From positions 5,022 through 69,021 of the forward strand of contig DYKH01000008.1 of NCBI GenBank assembly GCA_020722685.1: 64,000 nucleotides of DNA. The letters are read 5' to 3'. Origin of the DNA: Caldithrix sp. GTDB taxonomy: Bacteria > KSB1 > UBA2214 > DYKH01. The first letter of the stretch is position 1; each line of letters opens with the position of its first letter. The position numbers and the translations under genes were made by a program. The notes under the pieces were generated by a model. That model worked only from the letters and a program-made list of their open reading frames with translations. It was not told where the DNA came from and ran no database searches. Positions 25,788 through 34,321 of the stretch are shown piece after piece.

Positions 25788-28190
25788 ATGGTCATCAAAA
25801 ATCTAAAACTCGTCAATTATCGCCGCTTTGCCGATTTGACCCTGGAATTTCCGGAGAACTTGATCGGTATAATTGGTCGGAACGGCACCGGAAAATCGAC
25901 CATGGTGGAAGCCATTGGCTGGGCCCTGTTCGGCAACCGCATTGCCCGTACCGATAAGCAGGAAATCCGCTCGCAATTCTTGCAGGATAACAGCCCCTGT
26001 TCCACAGAGATAGAGATAGCTTATGGCCAGCACGAATATCGCATCGTCCGGCAATTGAAGGGCAAGAACGCCGTCAGCGAGGCAGCCATTTATCGCGATG
26101 CTCGTCCAGAGCCGGAAGCAGTGCAGGAACGCGGAGTCAATGAATACATCGAATCTCTGCTCAAGCTGGACTACCGCTCCTTTTTCGCCTCAGCCTATGC
26201 GCGGCAAAAGGATTTGGCGGCCCTCTCTTCCATGCAGCCGGAGGAACGGCGCAAGACCATCAACCGGCTGATCGGCATCGACCAAATCGATCGCGCCCGC
26301 GAACGGGTTCGCCGTGACCGCAATGAAAAACGAGCTTTTGTCGAGGGAATGCGCACATCCCTTAAGGATCCTGATGTACTGCGACGACAACGCCAAGAGC
26401 TGCATGACATGCATTCCACCAAATCGTCAGCCGAAAGTGGAATGCAAAAGGTCGTAAAAGACAAGTCGCAATTGCTTGCCAAGGCCAAAGAGGCGCTGGA
26501 AGCGCAAAGTCAAAAGCGGGATCTGTATTTGCAATGGGAAGTCCATCTGGGAAAGTTGTCTTCGAGAATGCGCGAGAATGAGTTGGCTAAGCAGCGCGCA
26601 GAAGCGGAATTGAGCGAAATAGCGCATGCGGAGGAGGAATTAAAGTCCCTCAGTGCCGAGCTCGCCTTGTTCGAGAAGGTCAAGTCCGAAAAAGAACATC
26701 TCGATGCAGAAGCGACGAAAGCGGCCAAGCTGGAAGGAAAACGGAAAGAGAAGACTATAGTCGAAAATAGTCTGGCCAAGGAAACAGCACGCGCCCGTGA
26801 TTTGAACTCCGCCGCCGCTGAATCCGAACAATGCGAGAAAACGCTTGCGGAGATCACAGCCAAAGAACAAGTATTGGAAAATCTCGTCGCGGAACTGCAT
26901 GAAAAGCTAAAGTCAGCTTCCGGCAGTAAAGAAGCCGTCAAGCGCGCTGGCTTGGAAACGAAAGAAAAATTGCAGCGGATCAAAGAGTTGGGGCCGGACG
27001 GCCAATGCCCGGTTTGTACCCAGACTTTGCGTGATCATTATGAAGCAGTGGTCGCGGATTTGGAACAGCAGCTCGGCAATCTGCGCACTGAGCTACGTTC
27101 TGCTCAGGAGGAGGAGAATCAAGCAAACCAAGAGCTCAAGCTTCAGCAAGCCGAGCTCCGCACCCTGCGCCGTGACAAAGAGCAGTTGATCAAGCGACAC
27201 AGCTCGGCAATGGATGCGGTCAAAAATCTGAGCCGGGCGAAAGAAGCCATTGTCAGTTTTACCGACCAGCTTGCCCTGATCGAAAGAGATATCCTCCTGA
27301 TCGGCCAAGTCGATTATGACGAAGGCCGGCATAAACAACTGCGGCTTCAATTTGAAAAATCCCTCAAGTTGAAGGAGCTTGCCGCACAGCTTGCCGAGCG
27401 ATCCGGTCGCCGGCCGAAAGTAGAAGGGGACATCCAGAGAATCAAACAGACCATTGAAGAAATCCAGGTTGAGCTGCGGGAAGGAAAGGCCAAGCAAACT
27501 GCGCTTGGATTCGATGATGCTGACTATCAAAGCAGCAAAAAGGAAGTAGAAAAGAAAACTCTGGCCTTGGATGAAGCCAAGGAAGCTTTGGCCACGATGC
27601 GGGAGGAATTGGCGGGATTGAGAAAGGAAATCGATCGTCTCGATGCAGAGATTGCGGAGCAAAAGGCCAAGCGCGAACAAATCGAGCAAACCGAAGAGGA
27701 AATCGTCTATCTTAATGCATTGGACGAGCATTTTGGCCGATTTCGCCTGGAGCTTGCCGGCAGAATCCGACCGCTGATTGCCCATCGAGCATCGGAACTG
27801 TTATCGCTGACCACACAGGCGCGCTACTCGACCGTCGAATTGGACGAAGACTATAACATCCGCATCTGGGATGGGAATATCCCCTTTGCAATTGAGCGAT
27901 TCTCCGGCGGTGAGCAGGACCTCGCGAATTTGTGTCTGCGCATCGCCATCAGTCAAGTCGTCGCCGAGCGCAGCGGTGGTGCGCCGATCAATTTCATCGT
28001 GCTGGATGAAATTTTGGGTTCGCAGGATGCCGAAAGGCAGAGTCTGATCCTGCAGGCTCTCGGCCAGCTCTCTTCGCAATTCCGGCAGATTTTCTTGATC
28101 ACCCACATCGACTCGGTCAAAGACATGTTGCCGGTCATTGTGGAAGTCACCATTGAGGATGAACAGACAAGCTCGGCGAGGATTATTTAG
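25788..28190 (+). CDS. sbcC: SbcC/Rad50-type ATPase with zinc hook
   Basis: An 800-residue SMC-like ATPase. Walker A GRNGTGKST is at 30-38, long coiled coils span about 180-400 and 420-660, and the zinc-hook CPVC is at 407-410. A signature FSGGEQDLANLCL lies near 704 and the Walker B region FIVLDEILGS near 736. At 800 residues it is short, nearer archaeal Rad50 (about 850-900) than E. coli SbcC (1048). ATG 25788 is preferred to an in-frame ATG at 25746 that lies inside the SbcD gene. It tethers DNA ends and regulates the SbcD nuclease. Confidence 0.93.
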   Translation: MVIKNLKLVNYRRFADLTLEFPENLIGIIGRNGTGKSTMVEAIGWALFGNRIARTDKQEIRSQFLQDNSPCSTEIEIAYGQHEYRIVRQLKGKNAVSEAAIYRDARPEPEAVQERGVNEYIESLLKLDYRSFFASAYARQKDLAALSSMQPEERRKTINRLIGIDQIDRARERVRRDRNEKRAFVEGMRTSLKDPDVLRRQRQELHDMHSTKSSAESGMQKVVKDKSQLLAKAKEALEAQSQKRDLYLQWEVHLGKLSSRMRENELAKQRAEAELSEIAHAEEELKSLSAELALFEKVKSEKEHLDAEATKAAKLEGKRKEKTIVENSLAKETARARDLNSAAAESEQCEKTLAEITAKEQVLENLVAELHEKLKSASGSKEAVKRAGLETKEKLQRIKELGPDGQCPVCTQTLRDHYEAVVADLEQQLGNLRTELRSAQEEENQANQELKLQQAELRTLRRDKEQLIKRHSSAMDAVKNLSRAKEAIVSFTDQLALIERDILLIGQVDYDEGRHKQLRLQFEKSLKLKELAAQLAERSGRRPKVEGDIQRIKQTIEEIQVELREGKAKQTALGFDDADYQSSKKEVEKKTLALDEAKEALATMREELAGLRKEIDRLDAEIAEQKAKREQIEQTEEEIVYLNALDEHFGRFRLELAGRIRPLIAHRASELLSLTTQARYSTVELDEDYNIRIWDGNIPFAIERFSGGEQDLANLCLRIAISQVVAERSGGAPINFIVLDEILGSQDAERQSLILQALGQLSSQFRQIFLITHIDSVKDMLPVIVEVTIEDEQTSSARII

Positions 28191-28267
28191 TGGTCGGCGG
28201 TCAGGGGTCAGTCATCAGTCGAAAATCGGCACAATAACGCTTCGGGCTGCCAATGACGTCAGCGGGC

Positions 28268-29284
28268 TTAAATCGTGTTCGCTTCCATTTTGACGTTTCG
28301 CTGAATGCCCCGCACGTTCAATCCTTCGGCGGAGATGAAGATCAGACCAACGATTAGCACCGGTACGAAATTTATCCCATGCATCACAAAGGCAAATGTC
28401 AAGGCCGGACTTGCAGGAACCGCGAACAAGCCGAGGGAAAGCTGGCACAGGTAATGATAGGTACCGATATATCCGGGCGAGGAGGGCACCAGGACGCTGA
28501 TGGTGGTAATGACCAACAAAACCAGCGCCGCCATCCATGGCAGGGAATAGATGCTCACAAAGTCAAAGGCATAAAACACGAGCTGGAAAGCATAACCATA
28601 GCAGGCCCAAATAACCAACGATAACGCGATGACAACGAGGTAATGCTCTTTCTTTTGCAACGGAACAATGCCGTCGAGAAAAGAACGGATCAAATGCCCA
28701 ATTCTGGCCGAAAATCTTGCCGGCAAGGAAGCGGTGAGTTTGCCGATAATCGTCAAGGCGCGCCCCTGGTGCTTTTTCATCAACACCAAAATAGCGAACA
28801 GCACAATAATTCCGACAAAGCTGAGGTAGCCGCTTTTGCGCACCCAATCAGGGAAGGGAAAGACGATGAAGGTCAAAGCCATCAGCAGCAGCAAGGTGAA
28901 CACGTCGATGATCCGCTCGATGATGATGGTGCCGAAAACGGCGCCGGCCGGCAGTGGCCGTTTTTTGCTGACCACATAGGCCCGCACCAGCTCACCCAGA
29001 TGCGCCGGCAGAAAAATGTTGAACATGTAACCAATCATCAGCGAGGAAAAGAGAGTGCGCATCTCGATGCGCTTGACCGGCAGTAGGAGATAACGCCACC
29101 GTACCGCTCGCAGGTAGTGGCTAAAGAACACGATCGCCAAGGTCGGGAAAATATACCAAAAGTTGGCTACGGCAAAGGCATTTTGCATTTGGCGAAAATC
29201 CACATTGCGAACCGCCAGGAACATAAAAGCGACACTGAGGGCGACTCCGATCAAGAGCTTATAATTAGCAAAAAATTTTCTCAT
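28268..29284 (-). CDS. LPG-synthase-TM/UPF0104-family membrane protein
   Basis: A 338-residue integral membrane protein with about eight to nine helices. It has the family signatures YLRAVRWRYLL, FNIFLPAHLGELVRAYVV (about 87-105) and PSSPGYIGTYHYL (about 270). These belong to the lysylphosphatidylglycerol-synthase transmembrane family (PF03706), whose members flip or handle lipid-linked substrates. The soluble synthase domain of MprF is absent. The stop is convergent with the SbcC gene, 77 bp away, with GGTCAG-type short repeats in the gap. The substrate cannot be inferred. Confidence 0.82.
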   Translation of the reverse strand: MRKFFANYKLLIGVALSVAFMFLAVRNVDFRQMQNAFAVANFWYIFPTLAIVFFSHYLRAVRWRYLLLPVKRIEMRTLFSSLMIGYMFNIFLPAHLGELVRAYVVSKKRPLPAGAVFGTIIIERIIDVFTLLLLMALTFIVFPFPDWVRKSGYLSFVGIIVLFAILVLMKKHQGRALTIIGKLTASLPARFSARIGHLIRSFLDGIVPLQKKEHYLVVIALSLVIWACYGYAFQLVFYAFDFVSIYSLPWMAALVLLVITTISVLVPSSPGYIGTYHYLCQLSLGLFAVPASPALTFAFVMHGINFVPVLIVGLIFISAEGLNVRGIQRNVKMEANTI

Positions 29285-29438
29285 TCGTTTTTCCGCGCTT
29301 GCACAGTTGCTACTGAGTTGGTTGATGTCCCGACTAATTTACCATCCGAATCGCGGGATTGCGGAAGCAAATTGCTGCCGGCGAACGGAAGATAGCGAAT
29401 TACCACCAAAGCCTCAAGGAAAAATCTTATAATAGCTC

Positions 29439-29467
29439 TTGACAACCCAACTGCAAATTTTTATATT
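29439..29467 (+). promoter_or_regulatory. Sigma70-type promoter upstream of TIM-barrel isomerase
   Basis: TTGACA (29439-29444), a 17-bp spacer and TATATT (29462-29467), the same boxes as the sbcD promoter. It is about 210 bp from the ATG, so the transcript leader would include the palindromic repeat. Confidence 0.75.
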
Positions 29468-29497
29468 ACAAAAGGTATAAACGTGGTGACCAGTCAC

Positions 29498-29590
29498 GGG
29501 GTGTCCTGCCGGTGCTGTCATTCCTGTGGATGCAGGAATCTCCTTGCTAATGCACGGCAGAGGGCGACCCTTGCATTCGCAGGGGTGACA
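29498..29590. repeat. Palindromic dispersed repeat, copy 3
   Basis: Contains GTCATTCCTGTGGATGCAGGAATCTCC and a second hairpin CGACCCTTGCATTCGCAGGGGTGAC. In reverse complement it aligns along its length with 59114-59210, including CTGCCGTG and GGCAGGACACCCCG. Confidence 0.75.
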
Positions 29591-29680
29591 AAAGCCTATC
29601 ATCGATTGCTATACATGCACGATCACTTGAAATCTTCCTGGTAGCTTGGAGCTGCCGGAAGATAGGGCGAAGGAGATTAA

Positions 29681-30526
29681 ATGCGCGAACAACACCCACT
29701 TGGGGCTTTCATTGTAATAGACGATGGCTTGGATGTCCGATTAGAAGCGTGCAAGACGCTGGGCTTGCCCACCGCGCAAATATTAGCTCCATCAGCAGAT
29801 CGACGTCGAGTGGAGGATGCGTCCCGGTTACTGGCCAAATTCAAGAGCGCGGACGTTAACATCACAGTCGTTTTTTGCGGGTTTGCCGGCGAGAGCTATG
29901 CCGATATCCCCACAGTGCAGCGTACCGTTGGATTGGTGCCAGTCGCCACTCGCCAAGAACGTTTGTCCGAGGCGATGCGCATTTCAGATTATGCCAAAAC
30001 CTTGGGCGTCGCCGTAACTGCCCTGCACCTCGGCTTTATCCCTGAGACAGAAGACGATCCTGATTATCAAGAAATCGTCAGAATAACCGGAATGCTGTGC
30101 GATCATTGCCGGGCAAACCATCAGGCTCTGCATTTGGAAACCGGACAAGAGCCGGCAGAAATTTTGCTCAAGTTCTTGCGGGATGTGAATCGGCCCAATT
30201 TGGCGGTCAATTTCGATCCGGCGAACATGATCTTATATGGTTCCGGCGAGCCGATTCCCGCCTTACGCTTGTTGGGCAGCCACGTCAAGAGCGTACACTG
30301 CAAGGATGCCAAGTGGTCCGCATCGCCCAAGGTCGAATGGGGGCAAGAGGTGCCGCTGGGAGAAGGCGATGTGAACATGAAGCTTTTTCTGAAAACCTTG
30401 AAAGAGATTGGTTACCGCGGCCCCTTGACAATTGAGCGAGAGATTGCCGGCGAGCAACAGATTAGAGACATTCAGAAGGCGGTGAATTTGCTTATGCAAT
30501 TGCGACGGGAGTTTTGGGGGGAATAA
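29681..30526 (+). CDS. Sugar phosphate isomerase/epimerase-family TIM-barrel protein
   Basis: A 281-residue protein of the xylose-isomerase-like TIM-barrel (AP endonuclease 2) superfamily. Metal-binding features include HLETGQEPAE (Glu about 149), NFDPANMILYG (Asp about 186), SVHCKDAKW (His and Asp about 206-209) and the terminal TIEREI Glu (about 255). Members isomerise or epimerise sugars or inositols with a divalent metal. The exact substrate is not identifiable from sequence. The ATG at 29681 follows AAGGAG by five bases. The next gene is 107 bp downstream, so it may be a separate unit. Confidence 0.82.
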   Translation: MREQHPLGAFIVIDDGLDVRLEACKTLGLPTAQILAPSADRRRVEDASRLLAKFKSADVNITVVFCGFAGESYADIPTVQRTVGLVPVATRQERLSEAMRISDYAKTLGVAVTALHLGFIPETEDDPDYQEIVRITGMLCDHCRANHQALHLETGQEPAEILLKFLRDVNRPNLAVNFDPANMILYGSGEPIPALRLLGSHVKSVHCKDAKWSASPKVEWGQEVPLGEGDVNMKLFLKTLKEIGYRGPLTIEREIAGEQQIRDIQKAVNLLMQLRREFWGE

Positions 30527-30633
30527 TTCCAGTAACCGCCACGTTTGCCGCGGCAGTAGGCAGCATTCCGGAGGTTCTGTAATCCAACCCCCAAAACGCA
30601 GCCTGACAGGTCACAATAGAATATAGGTCTACG

Positions 30634-31326
30634 ATGGCAGAAATAAAAAAACACAACAGTCCCGGCCGGCTCATCGCCGTGGAAGGCCTGGACGGATCGG
30701 GAAAATCCACTCAGGTGTACCTCCTAAAACGCTACCTGGAGCTGGAGGGATACAAGGTTTTCTTCACCGAGTGGAATTCGTCGCTCTTGGTTAAGAACGC
30801 GACTAAGAAGGGCAAGAAGGCTCAGTTGCTGACCCCGACCACTTTTTCGCTGATTCATTGCACCGATTTTGCCGACCGTTATGAGCGGCAAATTTGGCCG
30901 CTGCTTTGCGCCGGATATATCGTATTGGCGGATCGTTACTTTTTCACCGCGTTTGCCAGAGACGTAGCGCGCGGCTGCGACCCAGAGTGGGTTCAAACTA
31001 TGTACAGCTTTGCCACACTCCCGGATATTACTTTTTTCTTCAAAGTACCTCTGGAAACGGCCATATCTCGCATCCTGGAAGGCAGACCGGTGCTAAAGTA
31101 CCATGAAGCCGGGATGGATTTGGGCTTATCGTCCGATCCTTACGAGAGCTTCCGTATCTTCCAAGGCATGATCGACAGAGGCTATGACGAAATGGCGCAA
31201 AAGTTCGGCTTTACCATCATCGACGCCTCGCAGCCGGTCGACAAGCAGCAACAACTTGTCCGTCAGATTGTCGCGGAGAACATCGACCTGCCCGCGTACA
31301 AGTGGAGAGTGAGGAGAAAGGTATGA
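30634..31326 (+). CDS. Thymidylate-kinase-like P-loop kinase
   Basis: A 230-residue P-loop kinase of the dTMP kinase family. It has Walker A GLDGSGKST (18-26), an Asp-Arg-Tyr motif at 100-102 (DRYFFTAFARD) and a short lid-like segment near SRILEGRP. The family transfers the ATP gamma-phosphate to dTMP. Here, however, the protein lacks the usual DRY-x-x-S-x-x-AYQ sequence, and the gene sits beside CHAD and Ppx/GppA genes. Another phosphate donor or acceptor, such as polyphosphate, is therefore possible (inference). The stop overlaps the next start by four bases (ATGA), so the two paralogues are translationally coupled. Confidence 0.8.
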   Translation: MAEIKKHNSPGRLIAVEGLDGSGKSTQVYLLKRYLELEGYKVFFTEWNSSLLVKNATKKGKKAQLLTPTTFSLIHCTDFADRYERQIWPLLCAGYIVLADRYFFTAFARDVARGCDPEWVQTMYSFATLPDITFFFKVPLETAISRILEGRPVLKYHEAGMDLGLSSDPYESFRIFQGMIDRGYDEMAQKFGFTIIDASQPVDKQQQLVRQIVAENIDLPAYKWRVRRKV

Positions 31327-32033
31327 CATTTTACGGTAAAGGTCTGCCCAACGTCAATGTTAGCTCGCTGACGGGTAAGCTCATCGTCATAGAAGGGGCG
31401 GATGGCTCCGGCCGCTCCACGCAAATCCAGTTGCTAACCAATTGGCTGGAAGGCCACGGTTTTGCCACCGTGAACGTCGGGCTAAAACGCTCCAATCTGG
31501 TGAGCGCCCAGCTGGAAGAAGCCATGCAGGGGAACGTTCTATCACCTATCACTTTGAGCTTGTTCTATGCGACGGATTTTGCCGATCAGTTGGAGAACAA
31601 TATCGTTCCCGCGCTGAAGGCCGGCTTTATCGTCTTAGCCGACCGTTACATCTACACCCTCATGGCGCGCGACATCGTCCGCGGCGGGGATCGCGAGTGG
31701 CTGGAATCGCTCTATGGCCTGGCGCTGGTTCCGGATGCCGTCTTTTACCTGGAAGTTTCCCCGCGCTTTTTGGTGGAGCGCAATTTTCAAAAGAACTCCA
31801 GCCTGGACTATTGGGAGTCAGGAATGGACGTGCGCTCCTCGCGCGACATTTTTGACAATTTCATCCGCTACCAGCGCAAAATGCGAGCTGAGTTCAAGCG
31901 CATGCAAGAGCACTATAAATTCGAAGTGATAAACGGTAACCGATCGCCTATGGCGATTGCCCGAGAGCTGCAGGCCAAAGTGGAAAAGCTCTTGAGCAAC
32001 TCTCTCTCCGCCTCATCGTTGCGAACAAGCTGA
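31323..32033 (+). CDS. Thymidylate-kinase-like paralogue with Arg in Walker A
   Basis: A 236-residue paralogue of the preceding gene. It keeps the fold and the DRYIYTLMARDIVRGG motif, but Walker A reads GADGSGRST (25-33): the invariant Lys is Arg31 (codon CGC). This change usually abolishes or weakens nucleotide hydrolysis in P-loop enzymes, so it may be a regulatory partner of the first paralogue in a heterodimer. ATG 31323 has GGAGAAAGG upstream and overlaps the previous stop; an in-frame start at 31302 lies inside the previous gene. The tandem arrangement suggests a joint function. Confidence 0.8.
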   Translation: MTFYGKGLPNVNVSSLTGKLIVIEGADGSGRSTQIQLLTNWLEGHGFATVNVGLKRSNLVSAQLEEAMQGNVLSPITLSLFYATDFADQLENNIVPALKAGFIVLADRYIYTLMARDIVRGGDREWLESLYGLALVPDAVFYLEVSPRFLVERNFQKNSSLDYWESGMDVRSSRDIFDNFIRYQRKMRAEFKRMQEHYKFEVINGNRSPMAIARELQAKVEKLLSNSLSASSLRTS

Positions 32034-32043
32034 AGGATGTGTT

Positions 32044-32385
32044 ATGGCAAGAAAATCGCCGGCAGCGGCGACAACAAAGACCGATAATCTCACGATGTTG
32101 CAAAAGGAGCTTTTGTCGGAGCTCGGCAATTTGCGGAGCATCTTCAGAGATATAGCCTCGCGCTATCAAACGAACTTGGAAGCCGAGATGGTCTCCTGTA
32201 TCAATATGCTCTCGGTTTCTGAAGAAGGAGAAAAAGCTCCTGCACTTCAAGACAAAAAACAACTCAAAGCCATGCTGGAATCCGTGCGTCAGCTTAGGCT
32301 CAAGCCTCAAAAGGGACGCCTGAAAGATATCCGCAAGATCGACGATACCGTAAGCGACCTCTATGCTGCTTTGGTGGGTCATTAA
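32044..32385 (+). CDS. Small helical protein of unknown function
   Basis: A 113-residue, charged, mainly helical protein with no membrane segment and no motif I recognise. The first 15 residues are Lys/Ala/Thr-rich; the middle (LLSELGNLRSIFRDIASRYQ) can form a coiled coil. It begins 10 bp after the second kinase-like gene (AAGG seven bases before the ATG) and is followed 54 bp later by the CHAD gene, so it belongs to the same operon. Confidence 0.72.
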   Translation: MARKSPAAATTKTDNLTMLQKELLSELGNLRSIFRDIASRYQTNLEAEMVSCINMLSVSEEGEKAPALQDKKQLKAMLESVRQLRLKPQKGRLKDIRKIDDTVSDLYAALVGH

Positions 32386-32439
32386 GAGGCAGGCAGAGAT
32401 AACCTTTCTCTCAGGGAAATCACATCCCTTTCACACACT

Positions 32440-33345
32440 ATGGCTCACAAGCTGCTGAAAGAAGCCTTGAATTTGCGCTGGCTCAAGCTGCAAAAAGAAT
32501 TGGCAAAGTGTTGCCAAAAGGCCGACGTTGAGGCGATTCATGACTTGCGCGTCTCCATCCGTCGCTTCAATGCCGCCATTGATGCCATCGATTTTCTGCA
32601 TAGCAATGCCGGCGTTCGCAAGACCAAGAAGGAGCTGAAAAAGCTCATGCGCCCATTGGGGAATTTACGCGACCTGCACGTTCAAAGAGAATGGCTTCTC
32701 GATCTGTTTCGCCCAGCGGACTGCGCCGGAATCAACCAATATCTAATAAGGCTCACCAATAAAGAAGGCAAAATTGCTAACAAGATAATGCCGATTATCA
32801 GACATTTCAAGCCCCAGCAAACGGCTTCGTTCGTGGAAGAATATTTGCAAAATACTGACCATGATTGGCCGGCCACGAAGGTCCGTTCTGGAATTGCCGG
32901 CTATTTGCTCAAACTGTATGAGGAGCTGTTAAGCTGGGAAACCGCCGCCACGTCCCTGGACGATACGGTTGGCACCCACAAGATGCGCATCGCTTTCAAG
33001 CGTTATCGATACGCTTGCGAGGTCGCCCTGCCGTTCATGCGGCGTTCCGCCAAGGCGGAGGTGGCACATTTGCAAACCTATCAAAACCTATTGGGCCAAA
33101 TCCATGATTTGGACGTATTGCACGAAAAACTCTCGGCATTCTCGGAAAAGGCCAAACGCACCGAGTGGGAGAAGACGGATTTGCAGCGGGCATTAGACAC
33201 GTTATGCCTCAAAAAATCCGATTTGCGCCGCCAGTTTGTGTCTCAATTCGCCATCAACAAGGAGCGGATCAACGTGCAGCGCTTGCTGCTGGCGCCGTCC
33301 ACATTGAGGCGAAAATTGCGCTTGACTGCCCCAAAAGCCACGTAG
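32440..33345 (+). CDS. CHAD-domain protein
   Basis: A 301-residue all-helical protein covering one CHAD domain. Its two repeats carry conserved basic signatures: AIHDLRVSIRRFNAAID (about 32-48), PLGNLRDLHVQRE (about 74-86), THKMRIAFKRYRYACEVA (about 183-200) and LGQIHDLDVLHEKL (about 219-232). CHAD domains bind inorganic polyphosphate through these His, Arg and Lys residues. No CYTH (triphosphatase) domain is fused. Together with the Ppx/GppA gene 70 bp downstream, it points to polyphosphate handling, perhaps targeting proteins to polyphosphate granules. Confidence 0.9.
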   Translation: MAHKLLKEALNLRWLKLQKELAKCCQKADVEAIHDLRVSIRRFNAAIDAIDFLHSNAGVRKTKKELKKLMRPLGNLRDLHVQREWLLDLFRPADCAGINQYLIRLTNKEGKIANKIMPIIRHFKPQQTASFVEEYLQNTDHDWPATKVRSGIAGYLLKLYEELLSWETAATSLDDTVGTHKMRIAFKRYRYACEVALPFMRRSAKAEVAHLQTYQNLLGQIHDLDVLHEKLSAFSEKAKRTEWEKTDLQRALDTLCLKKSDLRRQFVSQFAINKERINVQRLLLAPSTLRRKLRLTAPKAT

Positions 33346-33415
33346 CTTGTCCACCATCCTAAAGGCGCCCGCGTTTCTCTTGCCTGCTTTTTACCCTATC
33401 GAGCACAGATTCTTT

Positions 33416-34321
33416 ATGACTCGCAAAGCTTCGATCGACATTGGCACCAACTCGACCCGGCTTCTGATAGCCGACATTGAGGATACAGGAACGATCATTC
33501 CCGTCCGCTACCATGAGCGGATCACGCGTTTGGGCAGTGGAATAGATTCTTCCGGCCATCTTGTTTTTCCGGCGATGGAGGGAGTCATTCAAGTGCTACA
33601 AGAGTATCGGAGCATCGGCAAGCAGATGGGTGCAACTTTCTTCAAAGTCTTTGCGACCAGTGCGACGCGTGAAGCCGGCAATCGAAATGAGTTTTTGAGA
33701 CTGATCTTAGAGCGCACCGGCTTTTCGTGTCAAATCCTGTCCGGTGAAGAAGAAGCGCAGCTTTCTTTCTTGGGTTGTATCAGCGACATGGAGTCGCAAC
33801 AGCAGGTTTTAGTTTGCGATATCGGCGGCGGCAGCACAGAGTTCGTTTTGGGGGAGAAACAAGAAATGATCATGGCGAAAAGCCTGAAGATCGGCAGCCG
33901 GAGAATGCACCAGGATTTTCTGCACTCTGATCCAGTGAGGGAAGCGGAAGTGGAAAAACTGCAGACTCGATTGGCTGAATCCTTGCATTCCGGATTGGAA
34001 TTATTTCCGCAGAAGGTTTCGGAGTGCGTCTGTGTCGGCGGAACCGCAACGACCCTGGCAACCATGGACGCAAGCTTGGATTTCTCTCAATCTGAGAAGG
34101 CGCACAAGTATTCTCTGACGAAAACCAATCTGGATTCGCTCATCCAAGAACTGGCCGAAAAATCGATTGAAAGAAGAAAGACTATTGTTGGTTTGAATCC
34201 CGACCGCGCTGACGTGATCTTAGCCGGGGCGATGATCGTACGGGCCATATTGCAGCGCTTTGGCTGCGAGCAGACCCACATCAGCATCCGCGATCTTCTC
34301 TTCGGAGCGCTTTTGGAATGA
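33416..34321 (+). CDS. ppx: Ppx/GppA exopolyphosphatase-type phosphatase
   Basis: A 301-residue actin-fold phosphatase with the Ppx/GppA signatures: SIDIGTNSTRLLIADI (phosphate loop 1), FATSATREAGN, LSGEEEAQLSFLG, DIGGGSTEFVLG (phosphate loop 2) and CVGGTATTLA. It hydrolyses polyphosphate or pppGpp; the two activities cannot be told apart here. ATG 33416 is chosen because the family always starts a few residues before the first DIGTNS motif. It lacks the C-terminal HD domain of E. coli Ppx, which appears as the next, overlapping gene. Confidence 0.9.
   Translation: MTRKASIDIGTNSTRLLIADIEDTGTIIPVRYHERITRLGSGIDSSGHLVFPAMEGVIQVLQEYRSIGKQMGATFFKVFATSATREAGNRNEFLRLILERTGFSCQILSGEEEAQLSFLGCISDMESQQQVLVCDIGGGSTEFVLGEKQEMIMAKSLKIGSRRMHQDFLHSDPVREAEVEKLQTRLAESLHSGLELFPQKVSECVCVGGTATTLATMDASLDFSQSEKAHKYSLTKTNLDSLIQELAEKSIERRKTIVGLNPDRADVILAGAMIVRAILQRFGCEQTHISIRDLLFGALLE

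Larger units (their letters stand above)
29285..29680. other. 396-bp divergent spacer: promoter plus repeat element
   Basis: Contains a good sigma70-like promoter (29439-29467) directed at the gene at 29681. A copy of the palindromic dispersed repeat (29498-29590) lies between promoter and gene. No other feature seen. Confidence 0.7.
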
